From: Enterococcus diestrammenae
Lineage (GTDB): Bacteria; Bacillota; Bacilli; Lactobacillales; Enterococcaceae
Assembly (NCBI RefSeq): GCF_009933255.1
Contig: NZ_MAEI01000005.1
Coordinates: 54,813 to 118,812, forward strand
Reading direction: 5' to 3'
DNA length: 64,000 bases
Positions 46,051 through 57,370 of the stretch are shown piece by piece. The notes beneath the pieces were generated by a model. The model searched no databases. It saw nothing but the letters and a program-made list of their open reading frames with translations, and was not told the DNA's origin. The position numbers and the translations under genes were made by a program. Positions within the stretch are counted from its first letter, which is position 1; each line of letters starts with the position of its first letter.

Positions 46051-46355
46051 TTTTTCTTCCTCTCTTTTTGCATCTTTTTCGAATCGGCCAGACTAAAGCG
46101 TCCCCGCCCTTGGGCTTTTGCTGCTTGTAAGCCACGATACAAGGAATATCCTGACAACTTTTCAAATTCTCGTCCCAGGCGCCGTTCTTCACCGATGCTG
46201 GGGACAACTTTTTTGAAGTTAGCGTAGGCTTTTAAGAAATCATCCACTGAAACGCCCTTTTCATAGGCCTGTTCCAGCACTTCCCACATCTTCATTACCA
46301 CCACCATCTCGTCGGTAGTCCAATCCAAATCTAGTGGATATTGATAATCCCGCAT
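46047..46355 (-). CDS. UPF0223 family protein
   Basis: A 102-residue small soluble protein of the Bacillus YktA family. Diagnostic stretches are YQYPLDLDWTTDEMVVVMKM, EKGVSVDDFLKAYANFKKVV and PSIGEERRLGREFEKLSGYS. The C-terminus is basic (KKMQKERKKK). The fold is known to be helical in relatives but no function is established. It is coupled to the IMPase gene by a four-base overlap, the same pairing as around yktA-yktC in Bacillus. Confidence 0.9.
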   Translation of the reverse strand: MRDYQYPLDLDWTTDEMVVVMKMWEVLEQAYEKGVSVDDFLKAYANFKKVVPSIGEERRLGREFEKLSGYSLYRGLQAAKAQGRGRFSLADSKKMQKERKKK

Positions 46356-46517
46356 ATCTTCACCTCAACCTTGCTTGTGTCAATCAATGATGGCATCAAA
46401 TTGTCTTCCCAACCATCATTGACAGCATTCTTCCCCAGTGTAACACAACTGCCAAGTATCCGAAAACTCCGCAAGCATGTTACACTTAAAGAAAATTTTT
46501 AGGTAGGTGACGGAAAG

Positions 46518-47051
46518 ATGGAAACTTGGGACCTTTACGATGACCAACGTCAACTCACAGGAAGGCTCTGGAATCGGGACTCAACAACACCTTGGCCGAT
46601 GGAACACTTTCACTTAGTAGCCAAAATTGCCCTCTTCTCGGGCAATGGGAGTTTACTCATTCAACAGCGAACTTCCACCAAAAGCGGTTGGCCCAATTAC
46701 TGGGATCTATCAGCTGGAGGTAGTGTCTTAGCCGGTGAAACTTCTTGGCAAGGAGCCGAGAGAGAGTGCTATGAAGAATTGGGCCTTTTGCTGCCTCAGA
46801 CTCCGCGACAGCCACAGCTCACCATTACTAGTGGACAAGCCTATAATGATTTTTATATTCTCCAAGCTGACTTCAATCAGCTATCAGAGCTCACCTTACA
46901 AAAGACTGAAGTGCAACAAATCCGTTGGGCAACCTTTGAAGAAGTAAAACAATTGGTGGCAGTGGGCTGTTTTATCCCCTATCCTGCCCCGCTACTTTCA
47001 ATGCTGTTTGAAATTGGTCAAAACTCCAACGCGCTATGGGTTTTTGGCTAA
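46518..47051 (+). CDS. NUDIX hydrolase
   Basis: A 177-residue protein with a NUDIX box at about residues 76-98 (GSVLAGETSWQGAERECYEE followed by LGL), matching the pattern G-x5-E-x7-RE-x2-EE-x-G. The N-terminal WDLYDDQRQLTGRLWNRD and the HFHLVAKIALFSGNG strand resemble the IDI-like or YfcD subgroup that acts on nucleoside or prenyl diphosphates. The exact substrate is not known. GGTGACGGAAAG precedes ATG 46518. It is a single gene, convergent with the pdh operon. Confidence 0.9.
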   Translation: METWDLYDDQRQLTGRLWNRDSTTPWPMEHFHLVAKIALFSGNGSLLIQQRTSTKSGWPNYWDLSAGGSVLAGETSWQGAERECYEELGLLLPQTPRQPQLTITSGQAYNDFYILQADFNQLSELTLQKTEVQQIRWATFEEVKQLVAVGCFIPYPAPLLSMLFEIGQNSNALWVFG

Positions 47052-47061
47052 CTAATCAAAA

Positions 47062-47102
47062 ACGCAGCATTTCGCCACGAACCCGTGACAAAAATGCTGC
47101 GT
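47062..47102 (-). terminator. Terminator of the pdh operon
   Basis: ACGCAGCATTT (47062-47072) pairs perfectly with AAATGCTGCGT (47092-47102), with an inner CACG/CGTG stem. The minus strand continues TTTTTGATT. It also faces the end of the convergent NUDIX gene. Confidence 0.85.
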
Positions 47103-47114
47103 CTACTCATTTGC

Positions 47115-48521
47115 TTAAATATGAATTGGTAAGCCTAGAGCCAATTCTGCTGTATCCATAGTAATTTCGCCTAAAGATGGATGTGGATGAATCGTCAAGG
47201 CGATATCTTCCGCGTTCATCCCGGATTCAACGGCTAACGCTAATTCCGAAATCATGTCAGAAGCACCAACTCCGGCGATTTGCGCACCTAAGATGACATG
47301 GTCTTCAACAGTAGTTACCAAACGCAAGAAGCCTTCCGTTTTATCCAGGGAAATCGCCCGGCCATTACCAGAAAATGGGAATTTGAAGGCTTTGGCATCG
47401 TAGCCTTTTTCCTTCGCTTCGGCAATCGTCAAACCAACCGAAGCCAATTCTGGATCGGTAAAGGCTACAGCTGGCATCGCTTTGTAGTCCACTGCCACTT
47501 TCTTCCCAGAAATTGCTTCAGCGGCGATTTTAGCTTCGTAGCTTGCTTTATGGGCTAACGCAGCACCGGCGACGATATCCCCAATAGCAAAGATGTTTTT
47601 CACGTTGGTCCGTCCTTGAGCATCCACCGGAATGAGTCCTCGTTCACCGATTTCGACTCCTGCTTGTTCCAAACCTAAATCGTCGGTATTTGCGCGACGA
47701 CCAACAGTCACCATGACGTAATCAGCAACAACCGATTGTTCTTTGCCGTCTACTTCGTATTTGACTGTGACACTGTCCCCATTATCGATGGCTTCTTTGG
47801 CCATGGCATTCGTCACCACAGTCATCCCTTTTTTCTTAAAGTCATCTTCTACCAGTTTCACCATATCTTTTTCATAAGTTGGCAAAATTTGTGGAGAACC
47901 TTCCAGGATTGTGACTTCAGAGCCAAGGTTCGCATAGGCACCACCGAGTTCGGCACCAATGACGCCACCACCGATGATTACGAATTTTTTCGGTACTTCT
48001 TTTAAGTTCAATCCACCAGTGGAATCCAACACGCGACCGGCAAACTTGAACCCTTTAATCTCAATTGGACGAGAACCCGTTGCCACAATCGCATTGTTAA
48101 AGGAATAAGTTTGAGCTGAATCCGGGTGCATCACTCGCAACGTATGATCATCAACGAAGAAGGCTTCCCCCATCAAAATTTCAATTTTATGTTTTTTCAA
48201 GAGGAATTCGACACCGCTAGTCAATTTATGAACGACCGTGTTGTCTTTCCAGTCTTGAGTTTTAGCAAAATCCAATTGCACATTTTCCGCTGAGACGCCA
48301 AAAACAGTAGAATCTTTTGACTCTTGCAAATGGTGACCTGCTGCGATCAAGGCTTTTGATGGAATACAACCGACGTTTAAACAAACCCCGCCGATAAATT
48401 CTCGTTCAATAATGGCCACTTTTTGACCCATTTCAGCAGCCCGGATGGCGGCTACATAGCCACCAGGTCCGGCACCGATTACGACTGTATCTAATTCGAT
48501 AGCAAAATCTCCAACTACCAT
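47115..48521 (-). CDS. pdhD: Dihydrolipoyl dehydrogenase (E3) of pyruvate dehydrogenase
   Basis: A 468-residue FAD disulfide oxidoreductase that reoxidises dihydrolipoamide with NAD. Visible motifs are the FAD-binding [19 protein letters not shown], the redox disulfide [15 protein letters not shown], the NAD-binding [19 protein letters not shown] and the C-terminal [12 protein letters not shown] with the active-site histidine. It is the last gene of the pdhABCD operon, seven bases after pdhC. GGATGATAAAAC precedes ATG 48521. Confidence 0.96.
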   Translation of the reverse strand: MVVGDFAIELDTVVIGAGPGGYVAAIRAAEMGQKVAIIEREFIGGVCLNVGCIPSKALIAAGHHLQESKDSTVFGVSAENVQLDFAKTQDWKDNTVVHKLTSGVEFLLKKHKIEILMGEAFFVDDHTLRVMHPDSAQTYSFNNAIVATGSRPIEIKGFKFAGRVLDSTGGLNLKEVPKKFVIIGGGVIGAELGGAYANLGSEVTILEGSPQILPTYEKDMVKLVEDDFKKKGMTVVTNAMAKEAIDNGDSVTVKYEVDGKEQSVVADYVMVTVGRRANTDDLGLEQAGVEIGERGLIPVDAQGRTNVKNIFAIGDIVAGAALAHKASYEAKIAAEAISGKKVAVDYKAMPAVAFTDPELASVGLTIAEAKEKGYDAKAFKFPFSGNGRAISLDKTEGFLRLVTTVEDHVILGAQIAGVGASDMISELALAVESGMNAEDIALTIHPHPSLGEITMDTAELALGLPIHI

Positions 48522-48528
48522 TGTTTTA

Positions 48529-50160
48529 TCATCCTTCCATCAACATCAATTCAGGATCTGCTAACAGACGTTTGATGTTGTTCATCGCTTTTTGAGCTGT
48601 TGCGCCATCGACAATCCGGTGGTCAAAACTTAGAGACAGTTTCATCACACGGCCGACTACGATTTCCCCTTCCCCATTGACTATCGGTTGTTGGGCAATC
48701 GTCCCCACACCTAAAATAGCCACTTCTGGGTAGTTGATAACTGGGGTGAAGAAGCCTCCACCAACAGACCCGATATTCGAAATAGTGATGGTGCCGTTGC
48801 GCATATCTTCAGCTGATAACTTGCCATCATGAGCCAAAGCAGCTTTTTCATTGATTTCATCAGCGATAGCAAACAAGCCCTTGGTATCGGCATTTTTCAC
48901 ATTTGGTACATACAACCCATGATCCGTATCAGTAGCGATACCGATGTTGTAGTAGTGTTTATAAACGATTTCTTGATTGGCATCATCGATTGAGGCATTC
49001 AAAATAGGGTATTTCTTGACTGTTGCGGTCAATGCTCGAACTACATATGGCAAGAAAGTTAACTTAGTATTTTGAGCGGCCGCCACTTCTTTGAACCGTT
49101 TGCGGTTGTCCCAGAGTTTAGAAACTTCCACTTCGTCATGCAAAGTCACATGAGGGGCTGTGTGTTTGCTATTGACCATCGCTTTGGCAATCGCCTTACG
49201 AGTTGGCGTCAATTTTTCACGGGTTTCCATTTCACCCATATTTGAAGTGAAGGCTTTTGGTGCAGCAGCTTTTGTTTCTGCTTGTGGTGCTGCTTCTGCT
49301 GTAGTTGTAGCTTCAGTAGCAGCTGCAGTAGCTGGAGCAGGCTGGCTCCCACCGGTAGCTAAGAAGTTATCGATATCTTCTTTGACTACCCGGCCACCTT
49401 TACCGGTTGCTGAAACCTGTGTGATATCCACGTCTTTTTCCCGTGCATATTGACGAACGGATGGCATAGCTAAGACCTGTTTATTCGGATCTTTGGCAGT
49501 GACCACCGACGTTTCGGCTGGTGTAGTTGCCGGTTGTTCTTTTGTGACAGGTTCGTTAGCTGCTGGTTGAGTTGGGGCAGCTGCTGGACCATTGTGCCCG
49601 GGAGCGTCGATTTCGACTAAAACATCCCCTACGTTAGCAACTGTTCCTTCTGGGACGAGGACGTTTTTGACAGTCCCAGTCACGGGTGAAGGAATTTCTT
49701 CGACGGATTTGTCATTTTGAACTTCCAGCAACGTATCATCTTCATTGATGGTATCGCCTGCTTTGACGAACCACTTGACGATTTCACCTTCCGCGATACC
49801 TTCACCGATATCCGGTAGTTTAAATTGATAAACGCCACCGTCAGAAGCCGCTGGTGCTACTTCCTTAGTTTCAGCAGGTGCCGCAGCCGCTTGACTAGGG
49901 GCAGCGTCATTGCCTTCAAAACCGGGAGCGTCGATTTCGACTAAAATATCTCCCACATTTGCGACAGTTCCTTCTGGGACCAGGACATTTTTGACAGTCC
50001 CAGTCACAGGTGAAGGAATTTCTTCGACGGATTTATCATTTTGGACTTCTAGTAAAGTGTCGTCTTCTTTAATGGTATCGCCAGCTTTGACAAACCACTT
50101 GACGATTTCACCTTCCGCGATACCTTCACCGATATCAGGTAATTTAAATTGATAAGCCAT
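48529..50160 (-). CDS. pdhC: Dihydrolipoyl acetyltransferase (E2) with two lipoyl domains
   Basis: A 543-residue core subunit of the PDH complex. Two almost identical lipoyl domains lie at residues 1-80 and 111-188, with lipoylated Lys43 and Lys151 in [14 protein letters not shown]. Ala/Pro-rich linkers follow each. The E3-binding domain is at about 225-265 ([17 protein letters not shown]) and the catalytic domain has [17 protein letters not shown] near the end. Two-lipoyl E2 is the usual form in Enterococcus. The near identity of the two copies suggests recent duplication or ongoing gene conversion. It follows pdhB by 25 bases. Confidence 0.96.
   Translation of the reverse strand: MAYQFKLPDIGEGIAEGEIVKWFVKAGDTIKEDDTLLEVQNDKSVEEIPSPVTGTVKNVLVPEGTVANVGDILVEIDAPGFEGNDAAPSQAAAAPAETKEVAPAASDGGVYQFKLPDIGEGIAEGEIVKWFVKAGDTINEDDTLLEVQNDKSVEEIPSPVTGTVKNVLVPEGTVANVGDVLVEIDAPGHNGPAAAPTQPAANEPVTKEQPATTPAETSVVTAKDPNKQVLAMPSVRQYAREKDVDITQVSATGKGGRVVKEDIDNFLATGGSQPAPATAAATEATTTAEAAPQAETKAAAPKAFTSNMGEMETREKLTPTRKAIAKAMVNSKHTAPHVTLHDEVEVSKLWDNRKRFKEVAAAQNTKLTFLPYVVRALTATVKKYPILNASIDDANQEIVYKHYYNIGIATDTDHGLYVPNVKNADTKGLFAIADEINEKAALAHDGKLSAEDMRNGTITISNIGSVGGGFFTPVINYPEVAILGVGTIAQQPIVNGEGEIVVGRVMKLSLSFDHRIVDGATAQKAMNNIKRLLADPELMLMEG
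49597..49830 (-). repeat. Second lipoyl-domain repeat in pdhC
   Basis: 78 codons that repeat the segment at 49921-50154 with very few amino-acid changes (for example K to N at position 31 and I to V at 72) and only scattered silent differences. Visible by eye in both DNA and protein. Confidence 0.85.
49921..50154 (-). repeat. First lipoyl-domain repeat in pdhC
   Basis: Partner of the 78-codon repeat at 49597-49830. The two copies are in direct orientation, separated by an Ala/Pro-rich linker of about 30 residues. Confidence 0.85.
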
Positions 50161-50185
50161 TGTTCTACTTCCCTTCTACTTTCCC

Positions 50186-51163
50186 TTAAAAGTTCATGAT
50201 TTCTTTGACTTTTGCTTCGATATCAGCCGCATTTGGCAACCAAATGTTTTCAGCTTGTCCAAATGGGAAAATGGTATCCGGTGCAGATACTCGTCCAATC
50301 GGTGCTTGTAGTGACAAAATTGCTCGTTCAGAAATTTCGGAAACTACTTGAGCGCCAACCCCTGCTTGTTTTTGGGCTTCTTGAACAACAACGACCCGAC
50401 CTGTTTTTTCTACAGAAGCGATAATCGTATTGATGTCTAATGGGGCAACCGTACGCAAATCGATAATTTCCACATCAATATTTTCTTTTGCTAGATTATC
50501 AGCTGCTTTGATCGCTTCACGGACCATCGCACCATACGTGATAATCGACACATCTTTCCCTTCTCGGGTAACGGCTGCTTTATCCAAAGGTACTTCATAG
50601 GCTTCATCCGGCACTTCTTCCCGGAAAGAGCGATAAAGTTTCATATGTTCCAAAAAGACTACTGGATCATTACTACGAATCGAAGAAATCAATAATCCTT
50701 TGGCATCGTAAGGGTTAGATGGAATTACTACTCGGATACCAGGAGATTGAGCAATCAACCCTTCCAAGTTATCTGAGTGAAGTTCTGGTGTATGCACCCC
50801 ACCGCCAAAAGGTGAGCGAATCGTAATTGGCAGATTACGGGTACCACTCATCCGGTAACGGGTCCGAGCCATTTGACCAACGATTTCGTCCATTACTTCA
50901 AAGACGAAACCGAAGAACTGAATTTCAGGTACCGGACGATAGCCTTCCAAAGCCAAACCAAAAGCCAAACCACCAATACCAGATTCAGCTAGCGGTGTAT
51001 CAAACACGCGCTCTTCGCCAAATTTTTCTTGTAAACCTTCTGTTGCCCGGAAAACCCCGCCGTTTTTACCGACGTCTTCCCCGAATACCAAAATATTTTC
51101 ATCTCGTTTTAACTCTAAAGCCATCGCATCAGTGATAGCTTGGATCATTGTTTTTTGCGCCAT
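50186..51163 (-). CDS. pdhB: Pyruvate dehydrogenase E1 component, beta subunit
   Basis: A 325-residue transketolase-like subunit that completes the thiamine diphosphate site of E1. Visible motifs are [55 protein letters not shown] and [17 protein letters not shown]. It starts two bases after the pdhA stop, so the E1 subunits are made in step. Confidence 0.96.
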   Translation of the reverse strand: MAQKTMIQAITDAMALELKRDENILVFGEDVGKNGGVFRATEGLQEKFGEERVFDTPLAESGIGGLAFGLALEGYRPVPEIQFFGFVFEVMDEIVGQMARTRYRMSGTRNLPITIRSPFGGGVHTPELHSDNLEGLIAQSPGIRVVIPSNPYDAKGLLISSIRSNDPVVFLEHMKLYRSFREEVPDEAYEVPLDKAAVTREGKDVSIITYGAMVREAIKAADNLAKENIDVEIIDLRTVAPLDINTIIASVEKTGRVVVVQEAQKQAGVGAQVVSEISERAILSLQAPIGRVSAPDTIFPFGQAENIWLPNAADIEAKVKEIMNF

Positions 51164-51165
51164 GA

Positions 51166-52272
<1,107 letters not shown>

Positions 52273-52445
52273 TCACACTTTCCTCTCTGGTTATCTTTCG
52301 GCGATTGTAACAGCGTTATTTTCTGTACTATTACCAAAAACATCTTACATCCTTAAATTATCATTTCTTTAAATTTATGACAAGCAGATTGCTCACAGAA
52401 GGCACAGAAAAATCCCTGTCGTATAAGGAATCAGCGAAAAAGTGA

Positions 52446-52463
52446 TTGTGAAATTTGTCACGA
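52446..52463. promoter_or_regulatory. Probable Rex operator upstream of pdhA
   Basis: TTGTGAAATTTGTCACGA matches the Rex consensus TTGTGA-N6-TCACAA with one mismatch. Rex is the NADH-sensing repressor of fermentative and pyruvate genes in Gram-positive bacteria. It lies between the pdhA start and an AT-rich promoter-like stretch (TATTAT at 52517-52522 on the minus strand). Confidence 0.55.
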
Positions 52464-52900
52464 ACAAGGAGCTAACCTCGAAAAAACGAGTAAAAACTTA
52501 TCCTATCAAGGTTCTTATAATACAGACTTTTTCACTATACCAATTAAAACTTTTTGTAACCCCTTCAAAAAGTTTTCCAATAATTATTTTTTGTCCCACG
52601 AATACAAGACGATTCGGCTAGACTGGCCTATCTAGCTAGGCCACTACCGAAAACATATCAAAAAAACTAAATAATGAAGTCCCCATACATGCTAATAGGA
52701 CTTAACCTTTAGTTGCTTGTACGTTTTCAGAACATCTCTGCTTACCAATAAGATGCCCTCCTATCACCGACAGTAACTTCTAATTTTCAAAAAGAGTTTT
52801 CCTTTTGCGCTTTCTATGGCATAATACGAAAGCAAAATAGTTGCTTACCTCTCTTTATGGCGCTGCCGTTCGTAACAGACTTACATAGGAAGGAATTTTC
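52464..52900. other. Divergent promoter region of pdhA and the Mga-like gene
   Basis: About 440 bases without a gene. Leftward, a TATTAT with only a poor -35 can serve pdhA. Rightward, CATAAT near 52,824 preceded by a T-rich -35 could serve the Mga-like gene. A GGCCTA/TAGGCC dyad lies near 52,627-52,644. No RNA gene was recognised. Confidence 0.35.
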
Positions 52901-54403
52901 ATGGAATTACTATCAATTTTACCCAAAAAAACTCAACGACTTTATGCCATCATGTCCTATTTATACTTTCAAGGCCCGACTGTCGATGAACAAAAAATGG
53001 CTCAGAAAATTGGAACGACACTAGGACAACTCACCCTTGACCTTCAAGAGCTCACCCTCTTATTTCCTGAAATAAAGTTTTCGCCAGATAAAGCGAAAAA
53101 TCAGCAAAAAATCACCAGTCCTCTTGGCTTTGACAGTATTTCTAGCCGCCTGATTGCTGGCACGATGGAAGTTCGCTTGTTGCCCCTGTTATTATTTGAA
53201 AAGCATGACACCCAAACCCAGTTGGCTGATGCTCTCTATATCAGCACCTCTAATTGCAATCGTTTAATTTTTAAACTGGAGACTTTCTTTCGAGTTCAAA
53301 ATATCAAAATAAAGACCCGGCCAATGCGTTTAGAAGGTGATGAACTGGCGATTCGCAATTTCTATTGTCACTTTCTCCGAGAAATCCGCCCTTCTCAAGA
53401 AAGCAGCTTTTTATCGATGGAACAAGAAGTCGCCATGGAAAGATTTCTCTATGATTACTTTCGCCACAATCAGGCTGAGGAAAGTTACGGTCTCCGCAAT
53501 AGACTCTTTCGTTCTCTTTTAGTCGCCTATATCCGGCAAAAAAGTCAACATTTTTTAAAACAGGAACATTGGCAACACCCCTATTTGAAAGATCCCCAAG
53601 TTACCCATCCTTATCAAGTCGCTCACCTAACCAGCCAACTCAAACTAAACGATCCACAAGGGATGCGATTACCAGACTTGATGTGGTTAACTTATGGCAA
53701 CTTCCAACTTGTCAATCAAGGTCATCTTGCCAGTGTCCTAGCAAAGGATTGCGATTTAACAAATTTATCTTGCTTTATCGAAAACTATTTGCAAGACGCC
53801 GCCACAGAATTTGCTCTACAATTACCAAATTCTAAAAAAGTAGCAGTTTATTATCGCTTTCTCCAAGATAACCTCGAGTTGCGCCCTCAGATTACTCCAG
53901 TTGTTTTGGCTCACCGACCAATCGATAGTTTTTTGGATAAAGCCCAGAATTATTACCCTGATAGCACACAAAAAATCACCGAATTTATCACGGATTATTG
54001 TCAAAAGTCTGAGGACAAACCTTCGAGAACTTTTGAAAAGCGCCTACTCTACTTAACTTTGAATGAACTTCCCGAAACGGTCTTTGGTCCCGAAGAACTC
54101 AACATTCTCTTGATGAGTAACCTTGATCCTAGCCATACTCAAAAAATGAAGGAGACACTCCAAACTCATTTTGGTCGCAAAGCCCATTTTTCTACGATTC
54201 CAGCTTTGTTTTCCGAGGAAGAAATGATGTTTGATTATTTTTCAAAATATGATCTAATTATTTCGACCTTTACATTGGCGCAACATTTCGATCATTACCC
54301 GCTTTTTTTGATGGAACCATTCATCACCTTCCCGGATCTGGAGCGCCTTCATCGCAAAATCCAAGAACTGATCCACCAAAAGAGAGGGACTTACCCAAGC
54401 TAG
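52901..54403 (+). CDS. Mga-type helix-turn-helix regulator
   Basis: A 500-residue regulator of the Mga/AtxA group. Two N-terminal HTH domains are visible: about 10-60 (YAIMSYLYFQGPTVDEQKMA) and about 85-135 (TQTQLADALYISTSNCNRLI followed by FKLETFF). A PRD-like helical middle follows (EIRPSQESSFLSMEQEV; DYFRHNQAEESYGLRNRLFR). The C-terminal EIIB-like domain is seen in LNILLMSNLDPSHTQKMKE and SKYDLIISTFTLAQHF. Such proteins couple sugar PTS phosphorylation to gene expression, often of surface or carbohydrate genes. The target is not evident here, since no PTS locus lies nearby. AGGAAGGAATTTTC before ATG 52901 supports the start. Confidence 0.85.
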   Translation: MELLSILPKKTQRLYAIMSYLYFQGPTVDEQKMAQKIGTTLGQLTLDLQELTLLFPEIKFSPDKAKNQQKITSPLGFDSISSRLIAGTMEVRLLPLLLFEKHDTQTQLADALYISTSNCNRLIFKLETFFRVQNIKIKTRPMRLEGDELAIRNFYCHFLREIRPSQESSFLSMEQEVAMERFLYDYFRHNQAEESYGLRNRLFRSLLVAYIRQKSQHFLKQEHWQHPYLKDPQVTHPYQVAHLTSQLKLNDPQGMRLPDLMWLTYGNFQLVNQGHLASVLAKDCDLTNLSCFIENYLQDAATEFALQLPNSKKVAVYYRFLQDNLELRPQITPVVLAHRPIDSFLDKAQNYYPDSTQKITEFITDYCQKSEDKPSRTFEKRLLYLTLNELPETVFGPEELNILLMSNLDPSHTQKMKETLQTHFGRKAHFSTIPALFSEEEMMFDYFSKYDLIISTFTLAQHFDHYPLFLMEPFITFPDLERLHRKIQELIHQKRGTYPS

Positions 54404-54421
54404 CAATCGATTAACAAACAA

Positions 54422-54467
54422 AAAAAGCATGACATCTTCCATCAATTGCATAGATGTCATGCTTTTT
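54422..54467. terminator. Bidirectional terminator between the Mga-like gene and guaC
   Basis: AAAAAGCATGACATCT (54422-54437) pairs perfectly with AGATGTCATGCTTTTT (54452-54467). A/T runs serve both convergent genes. Confidence 0.88.
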
Positions 54468-54481
54468 ATTAAAAAATACCC

Positions 54482-55468
54482 TTAAATCGTATCACCATTA
54501 AAAATGGAGTTCTTCACAATTACATAATCCACTTTGCGAATAGCTTCCAAATCTTTACCTCCTGCGTAGGAAATGGCCGATTGCAAATCTTGTTGCATTT
54601 CCACCAAGGTGTCTTTCAATGAGCCTTTATAAGGAATCCAGATCTTTTTACCTTCGACATTTTTCTTTTCGCCTTTTTGAAATTCAGAGGCAGACCCAAA
54701 GTACTCTTTGTAAACGACGCCGTTTTCAACTTTGGTTTCCCCTGGGGATTCTTCATGACCGGCAAATAAGGAACCAATCATCACCATCGTTGCACCAAAA
54801 CGGACAGATTTAGCAATGTCCCCATGGGTACGAATACCACCATCGGCGATAATCGGTTTGCGAGCTGCTTTCGCACACCAACGAACCGCAGCCAATTGCC
54901 AGCCACCTGTACCAAAACCAGTCTTAATCTTGGTGATGCAAACCTTCCCAGGCCCAATACCGACTTTCGTTGCATCAGCGCCAGCATTTTCCAACTCTCG
55001 CACTGCTTCGGGTGTACCAACATTGCCGGCAATTACGAAGGTCTCCGGTAATTGCTTTTTGATATGTTGAATCATCTCAATAACACTATTGGCATGCCCA
55101 TGAGCAATATCAATAGTTATATAATCCGGCACTAGTCCTTGTTCTGCCAACTCATCGACAAACAAATATTCAGCAGGCTTAACACCCACACTGATGGAGC
55201 TGATCAATCCTCGTTTTTTCATCCGTTTAACAAAAGGAATTCGGTTTTCCTCATTAAAGCGGTGCATAATATAGAAGTAATTATTTTCGGCTAAAAATTC
55301 AGCAATATTTTCATCGATAATCGTCTGCATATTCGCAGGTACCACAGGCATTTTGAAACTGTGCTTACCAAGGGTAACTGTGGTATCACATTGGGAACGG
55401 CTGGTCACGATGCATTTGTTCGGGATTAACTGAATATCTTCATAATCAAAAACTTTCATATCAAACAT
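54482..55468 (-). CDS. guaC: GMP reductase
   Basis: A 328-residue enzyme of the IMPDH/GMPR family that converts GMP to IMP with NADPH and release of ammonia. The catalytic cysteine loop is [20 protein letters not shown], and the substrate loop [20 protein letters not shown] with [14 protein letters not shown] follows. Length and sequence fit the short Firmicutes type (about 325 residues). GGAGG nine bases before ATG 55468 fixes the start, and longer in-frame starts (55477, 55534) overlap or precede that site. It feeds the purine salvage pool, so it may supply IMP-derived bases, but no shared control with the purine-degradation cluster was seen. Confidence 0.95.
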   Translation of the reverse strand: MFDMKVFDYEDIQLIPNKCIVTSRSQCDTTVTLGKHSFKMPVVPANMQTIIDENIAEFLAENNYFYIMHRFNEENRIPFVKRMKKRGLISSISVGVKPAEYLFVDELAEQGLVPDYITIDIAHGHANSVIEMIQHIKKQLPETFVIAGNVGTPEAVRELENAGADATKVGIGPGKVCITKIKTGFGTGGWQLAAVRWCAKAARKPIIADGGIRTHGDIAKSVRFGATMVMIGSLFAGHEESPGETKVENGVVYKEYFGSASEFQKGEKKNVEGKKIWIPYKGSLKDTLVEMQQDLQSAISYAGGKDLEAIRKVDYVIVKNSIFNGDTI

Positions 55469-55591
55469 ATTGTCCATCCTCCATGGTCCTTTACATTTGG
55501 GATAACAGCGGTGATATCCGTCGCTAGCGCCCATAGTACTTTAGCGCAGAACAGTCGAGAAAGCAAGCTATTTCCATAAGTTATCGCAAAA

Positions 55592-55626
55592 CAAAAAAAG
55601 AACGTTCGCGATTTACGAACATTCTT
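55592..55626 (-). terminator. Terminator of the aldo/keto reductase gene
   Basis: AAGAACGTTCG (55598-55608) pairs with CGAACATTCTT (55616-55626), one mismatch, with a long T run on the minus strand. Confidence 0.8.
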
Positions 55627-55640
55627 CTTTTGTTTTAAAT

Positions 55641-56555
55641 TTAAGGTAAAATATTACCGGCTGCCAGATAGATGCTATACCAGTCTTCTCGACTTAATTG
55701 AATATCCGAGGCTTTTGCAATTTCTTCGATCCGACTAGGTGTCATCGTACCGGCAATTACTTGCATATTCGCCGGGTGGCGCAAAATCCAAGCTGAGGCA
55801 ATACCTGTCGGGGTTGTTCCATACTTTTCTGCCATTTCAGATAGTTTCAAGTTTAACTCAGGGAATTTTTCATTGCCGATAAAGACCCCTTCGAAAAAGC
55901 CGTATTGGTATGGTGACCAAGCTTGGATCGTCATATCGTTCAGCCGGGAAAACTCAAGAATCCCATCATCATGATCAAAACTTGCTTCATCGGTCATATT
56001 TACATGGAGACCGAAATCCACCATCCCTGTGTGCATAACACCAAACTGCAATTGATTAATAATCAACGGTTGGCGAACATATTTTTGGAGTAGTTGGATT
56101 TGGCGTGAATATTGGTTGCTGACACCAAAATAGCGCACCTTGCCATCTGATTCCAATTGGTCAAAAGCCGCCGCAACTTCCTCCGGTTCCATCAGTGTAT
56201 CCGGACGATGCAGCAATAAACTATCCAAGTATTCCACATTCAACCGTTTCAAAATGCCTTCAACAGATGAGATAATATGTTCTTTTGAAAAGTCGAACAT
56301 CACTCCAGGAACAATCCCACATTTGGATTGTAGAAAGATTTCATCCCGATGATAGCCTGTTTCTTTAAACGCTTTCGCAAAAATTTCTTCGCACTTCCCA
56401 CCACCGTAAATATCCGCATGATCAAAGAAATTAATCCCATTTGCCATCGCTGTATCAATCACTTTCACCGGATCGGCTGCTTCTGTAATTCGCATACAGC
56501 CCAAGATGACACTAGCTGCACCCACTTCATTGGGACCTAGATTCACTTGTTTCAT
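55641..56555 (-). CDS. Aldo/keto reductase (YdhF-like)
   Basis: A 304-residue NADPH-dependent oxidoreductase of the aldo/keto reductase barrel family. Visible features are the catalytic Asp/Tyr region GINFFDHADIYGGGKCEEIF, the lysine in FLQSKCGI, LLLHRPDTLMEPEEVAAAFD with the catalytic His, and the cofactor-binding C-terminus VIAGTMTPSRIEEIAKASD. It is closest to the E. coli YdhF type, whose substrate is not settled. AGGAGG-type sequence before ATG 56555 supports the start. A catabolite-response-like box lies about 115 bases upstream. Confidence 0.92.
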   Translation of the reverse strand: MKQVNLGPNEVGAASVILGCMRITEAADPVKVIDTAMANGINFFDHADIYGGGKCEEIFAKAFKETGYHRDEIFLQSKCGIVPGVMFDFSKEHIISSVEGILKRLNVEYLDSLLLHRPDTLMEPEEVAAAFDQLESDGKVRYFGVSNQYSRQIQLLQKYVRQPLIINQLQFGVMHTGMVDFGLHVNMTDEASFDHDDGILEFSRLNDMTIQAWSPYQYGFFEGVFIGNEKFPELNLKLSEMAEKYGTTPTGIASAWILRHPANMQVIAGTMTPSRIEEIAKASDIQLSREDWYSIYLAAGNILP

Positions 56556-56669
56556 ATCATGTCCTCCTTAGCTTTCGTTTTTCCAGTTTTTCGTAAAAAT
56601 CCACCACTTATTTTCACTAGCTCCATTGAAAAAAGTGACGGATTTCCTGCTATTAGTTTAGCACATTTA

Positions 56670-56684
56670 TTGAAAACGTTAACG
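56670..56684. promoter_or_regulatory. cre-like box upstream of the aldo/keto reductase gene
   Basis: TTGAAAACGTTAACG matches the CcpA operator consensus at all core positions, with only the last base off. Its distance to the start at 56555 fits promoter control. Confidence 0.5.
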
Positions 56685-56860
56685 ATAATTATATGAAATT
56701 CTGGAAAAGCTTCCAGCAGGACTCCCGCAACGCCTTTATCCCACGAATCTTGGCTAAAAATTATTTTGAAATCTCCTTGCGACAAAAGGGCTCTTGCTCC
56801 ACAAACACGATATGAGCCTTGCTACCTTCACTAAATTTTCTAGTCTTTTCACTCCTGCCA

Positions 56861-57367
56861 TCATGCTTCAATCATCACAACTAGCTGGTGAAGCGCTCTA
56901 GTACAGCAGGTGTACAAACTATTATTGGCTTTTCCTAGTTGGGACTGCTTTATTTTTGGCAATATGACACCATCAAATTCCAAACCTTTGGCATAAACAA
57001 TCGTCGTCAAAACGACCTTTTCTTGAATATGATTCGTTTTATCATCGATTCTTTGGACTGGCAAGGTCTGGAGCATTTTCGCTATTACTGAACATTCTGA
57101 CTCACTCTGACAGATGATACCCCATCTGCCCCTTTCTGCTGAATTAAGAACTTCTTGAACTTTCTGACTCAGAATGGCAGCTAACTGGGAATGATTTTGA
57201 TAAACAAGCTCTGCTACCTCAGAACCATGTCTTGGAACCGCCTCAATCTTGGCTGCGCTACAAAACTGTTTGGCGTATTGGATAATTTCATAACTAGAAG
57301 GATAACTTGTGGAAAATTCGACAACTTTGGCAGCTGGCAAAAGACTAGATAGATACTTTTCAATTTC
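56861..57367 (-). pseudogene. C-terminal remnant of a HelD/UvrD-like DNA helicase
   Basis: About 168 codons in one frame, without a proper start or ribosome site. The translation starts LLPAAKVVEFSTSYPSSYEI and contains helicase motif V-like TTIVYAKGLEFDGVILP and motif VI-like YTCCTRALHQLVVM. These are the last motifs of superfamily 1 helicases of the HelD type (about 700-750 residues). The remaining three quarters of the gene are missing. The fragment begins in the same frame directly after the stop of the broken dehydrogenase at 57371, marking a deletion or recombination junction. Confidence 0.75.
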
Positions 57368-57370
57368 TCC

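Noticed and set aside
56552..56785. Leftward 77-codon frame upstream of the aldo/keto reductase
   Set aside because: It overlaps the promoter and cre-like box, lacks a ribosome site and has no recognisable motif.
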